A DNA stretch of 64,000 bases. It comes from Coprococcus sp. GTDB lineage: Bacteria > Bacillota > Clostridia > Lachnospirales > Lachnospiraceae. Positions 62,394 to 64,000 of this stretch are shown piece by piece; the stretch's first letter is position 1; each line of letters opens with the position of its first letter. The translations under genes and the position numbers were made by a program. The stretch covers positions 62,001 to 126,000 of the forward strand of contig JAGBHU010000016.1 in NCBI GenBank assembly GCA_017935345.1, read 5' to 3'. The notes under the pieces were generated by a model. That model was not told the origin of the DNA, did no database searches, and was given only the letters and a program-made list of their open reading frames with translations.

Positions 62394-64000
62394 ATGAGTA
62401 AGGTAAGAAGAGTATACGTAGAAAAAAGACCTGACTATGCTGTAAAGGCAAAGGAGCTCCACGAGGAGATTAAGAATTATCTGGGTATTCAGGCAGAGTA
62501 TGTAAGAGTTCTTGTAAGATATGACATAGAAAACATATCGGACGAGACTTATGCAAAGGCTTTGGAGACTGTATTTTCAGAGCCGCCTGTAGATATGGTA
62601 TATGAGGGGGATGCACTTCCACTTGAGAATACTGACAAAGTATTTTCGGTTGAGGCACTTCCGGGACAGTTTGACCAGAGAGCGGATTCGGCAGAGCAGT
62701 GTGTAAAGCTTCTAAACGAGGAGGAAGCTCCGATTATAAAGACGGCTACTACCTATGTTCTTTCAGGTGATGTAACAGATGAGCAGTTTAAGGCTGTTAT
62801 GGACTACTGTATCAATCCGGTAGATTCCAGAGCATGTGGTATGGAGATTCCAAAGACTCTTGTTGCAGCGTATGATGAGCCTGCTGATGTTATGATATTT
62901 GACGGTTTTAAGGATATGGAAGAGGACAGACTGAAGGAGCTTTATGATTCTCTTGGACTTGCCATGACATTTAAGGATTTCCTTCATATCCAGAACTATT
63001 TTAACGGTGAAGAGAAGCGTGACCCATCCATGACGGAAATCAGGGTGCTTGACACATACTGGTCAGACCATTGCCGTCATACAACATTTTCAACGGAGCT
63101 TACGGATGTGGAATTTGATGATGGGGACTATAAGGAGCTTCTTGAGAATACATTTGAGACATATCGTAAAGAGATGAAAGAGATGTACAAGGACAGAGAT
63201 GACAAATTTGTATGTCTTATGGATATCGCCCTTATGGGTATGAAGCAGCTTAAGGCGGCAGGCAAGCTTGACGATATGGAGGTTTCGGATGAGATCAATG
63301 CATGCAGTATTATTGTGCCTGTAGAGATAGATGGTGTTACGGAGGAGTGGCTTATATTCTTCAAGAATGAGACACACAACCACCCTACGGAGATAGAGCC
63401 TTTTGGTGGTGCGGCTACATGTCTTGGCGGTGCGATAAGAGATCCGCTTTCAGGAAGAGGCTATGTATATCAGGCTATGCGTGTAACAGGTGCGGCTGAT
63501 CCTACAAAGTCACTGAAGGAGACAATGGAGGGCAAGCTTCCACAGAGAAAGATTGTTACAACGGCAGCTTCCGGCTATAGTTCATACGGTAACCAGATCG
63601 GTCTTGCCACAGGTCTTGTCAATGAGGTTTATCATCCTGATTATGTGGCAAAGAGAATGGAGATTGGTGCCGTTATGGGTGCAGCTCCAAGACGTGCAGT
63701 AAAACGTCTGAATTCTGACCCGGGAGATATGATTATATTACTTGGCGGACGTACAGGCCGTGACGGCTGTGGCGGTGCGACAGGCTCATCAAAGGCTCAT
63801 ACATCACAGTCGCTTGAGACGTGTGGTGCAGAGGTGCAGAAGGGTAATCCGCCTACGGAAAGAAAGATACAGAGATTATTCAGAAGAGAAGAAGTGGCTT
63901 CCATTATCAAGAAATGTAATGACTTCGGTGCAGGTGGTGTATCGGTTGCCATCGGCGAGCTGGCAGCAGGTCTTACGGTTGACCTCGATAAGGTTCCAAA
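62394..64000 (+). CDS. purL: Phosphoribosylformylglycinamidine synthase, 5' part (runs off the window)
   Basis: At least 535 residues of the large single-chain (long-form) FGAM synthase. It starts at ATG 62394 after CAGGAGG. The ATP-binding and substrate region has D-T-Y-W-S-D-H-C-R-H-T-T-F, N-E-T-H-N-H-P-T-E-I-E-P-F-G-G-A-A-T and G-G-R-T-G-R-D-G. It catalyses the fourth step of purine synthesis. The glutaminase domain must be beyond base 64000. The 89-base gap before it has no purine riboswitch that I can recognise and no clear terminator. Confidence 0.96.
   Translation, partial: MSKVRRVYVEKRPDYAVKAKELHEEIKNYLGIQAEYVRVLVRYDIENISDETYAKALETVFSEPPVDMVYEGDALPLENTDKVFSVEALPGQFDQRADSAEQCVKLLNEEEAPIIKTATTYVLSGDVTDEQFKAVMDYCINPVDSRACGMEIPKTLVAAYDEPADVMIFDGFKDMEEDRLKELYDSLGLAMTFKDFLHIQNYFNGEEKRDPSMTEIRVLDTYWSDHCRHTTFSTELTDVEFDDGDYKELLENTFETYRKEMKEMYKDRDDKFVCLMDIALMGMKQLKAAGKLDDMEVSDEINACSIIVPVEIDGVTEEWLIFFKNETHNHPTEIEPFGGAATCLGGAIRDPLSGRGYVYQAMRVTGAADPTKSLKETMEGKLPQRKIVTTAASGYSSYGNQIGLATGLVNEVYHPDYVAKRMEIGAVMGAAPRRAVKRLNSDPGDMIILLGGRTGRDGCGGATGSSKAHTSQSLETCGAEVQKGNPPTERKIQRLFRREEVASIIKKCNDFGAGGVSVAIGELAAGLTVDLDKVP

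Overview
The window is a densely coded, moderately AT-rich segment of a chromosome from a spore-forming Clostridia, most likely a member of the Lachnospiraceae. The evidence is a complete spoIIIAA-AH operon, sigK, spoIVB and spo0A, the classic clostridial order nusB-xseAB-ispA-dxs-tlyA-nadK-argR-recN-spoIVB-spo0A, a HrcA/CIRCE heat-shock operon, and a Gram-positive type IV pilus (T4P) locus. The genus cannot be fixed from sequence reading alone. Almost all genes lie on the + strand; only a Crh-like HPr paralogue and sigK are on the - strand. I saw no rRNA, tRNA, CRISPR array, insertion sequence or prophage.

Layout: (1) 1-2264, the end of hemW and a small ABC exporter. (2) 2336-9035, a CIRCE-controlled operon hrcA-grpE-dnaK-dnaJ followed by prmA and rsmE. 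(3) 9063-13134, cysteine desulfurase, thiI, a His-less HPr paralogue (-) and mtaB, mostly sulfur and tRNA thiolation functions. (4) 13136-18592, ireB-ruvX-DUF1292-rnjA-YlbF-(truncated MltG-like)-trmR-trhP, which matches the Bacillus yrzL-yrrO region with RNase J and a YlbF protein inserted. (5) 18613-19236, sigK (-) without a pro-sequence. (6) 19443-39353, the T4P locus: pilB, pilT, pilC, major pilin, a decayed prepilin peptidase remnant, a pilM-pilN fusion, pilO, four minor pilins (two of them very large) and a 2164-residue secreted protein. (7) 39425-42653, an aroE-aroK fusion, an M24 aminopeptidase and efp. (8) 42824-47959, spoIIIAA-AH. (9) 48222-57172, an Asp23 protein, nusB, xseAB, ispA, dxs, tlyA, nadK, argR, recN. 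(10) 57274-60301, spoIVB and two adjacent spo0A-type genes. (11) 60435-62304, two tandem AstE/aspartoacylase-family genes. (12) 62394-end, the 5' part of purL.

The most unusual content is the T4P locus. PilB, PilT, PilC, PilMN and PilO form the motor and inner platform. The small pilin is the probable shaft. Four minor pilins resemble the GspH/I/J/K (FimU/PilV/PilW/PilX) priming complex, but the PilV-like one is 443 residues and the PilX/GspK-like one is 940 residues. The 2164-residue protein sits last in the locus, the place a PilY1-type tip adhesin would occupy, and has three related Rossmann-like segments, each opened by a K-F-x-V-x-x-I-Q-P-like strand. A frameshifted fragment with the second-aspartate motif of prepilin peptidase lies between the pilin and pilMN, so processing must rely on an enzyme encoded elsewhere.

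Other points of interest are the tandem Spo0A pair, in which the copy in the syntenic slot has a degraded receiver while the second has its own promoter with Spo0A-box-like sites; the AstE pair, in which the second copy has lost both zinc-binding histidines; and several hairpins in leaders, between genes or inside coding sequence that look regulatory.
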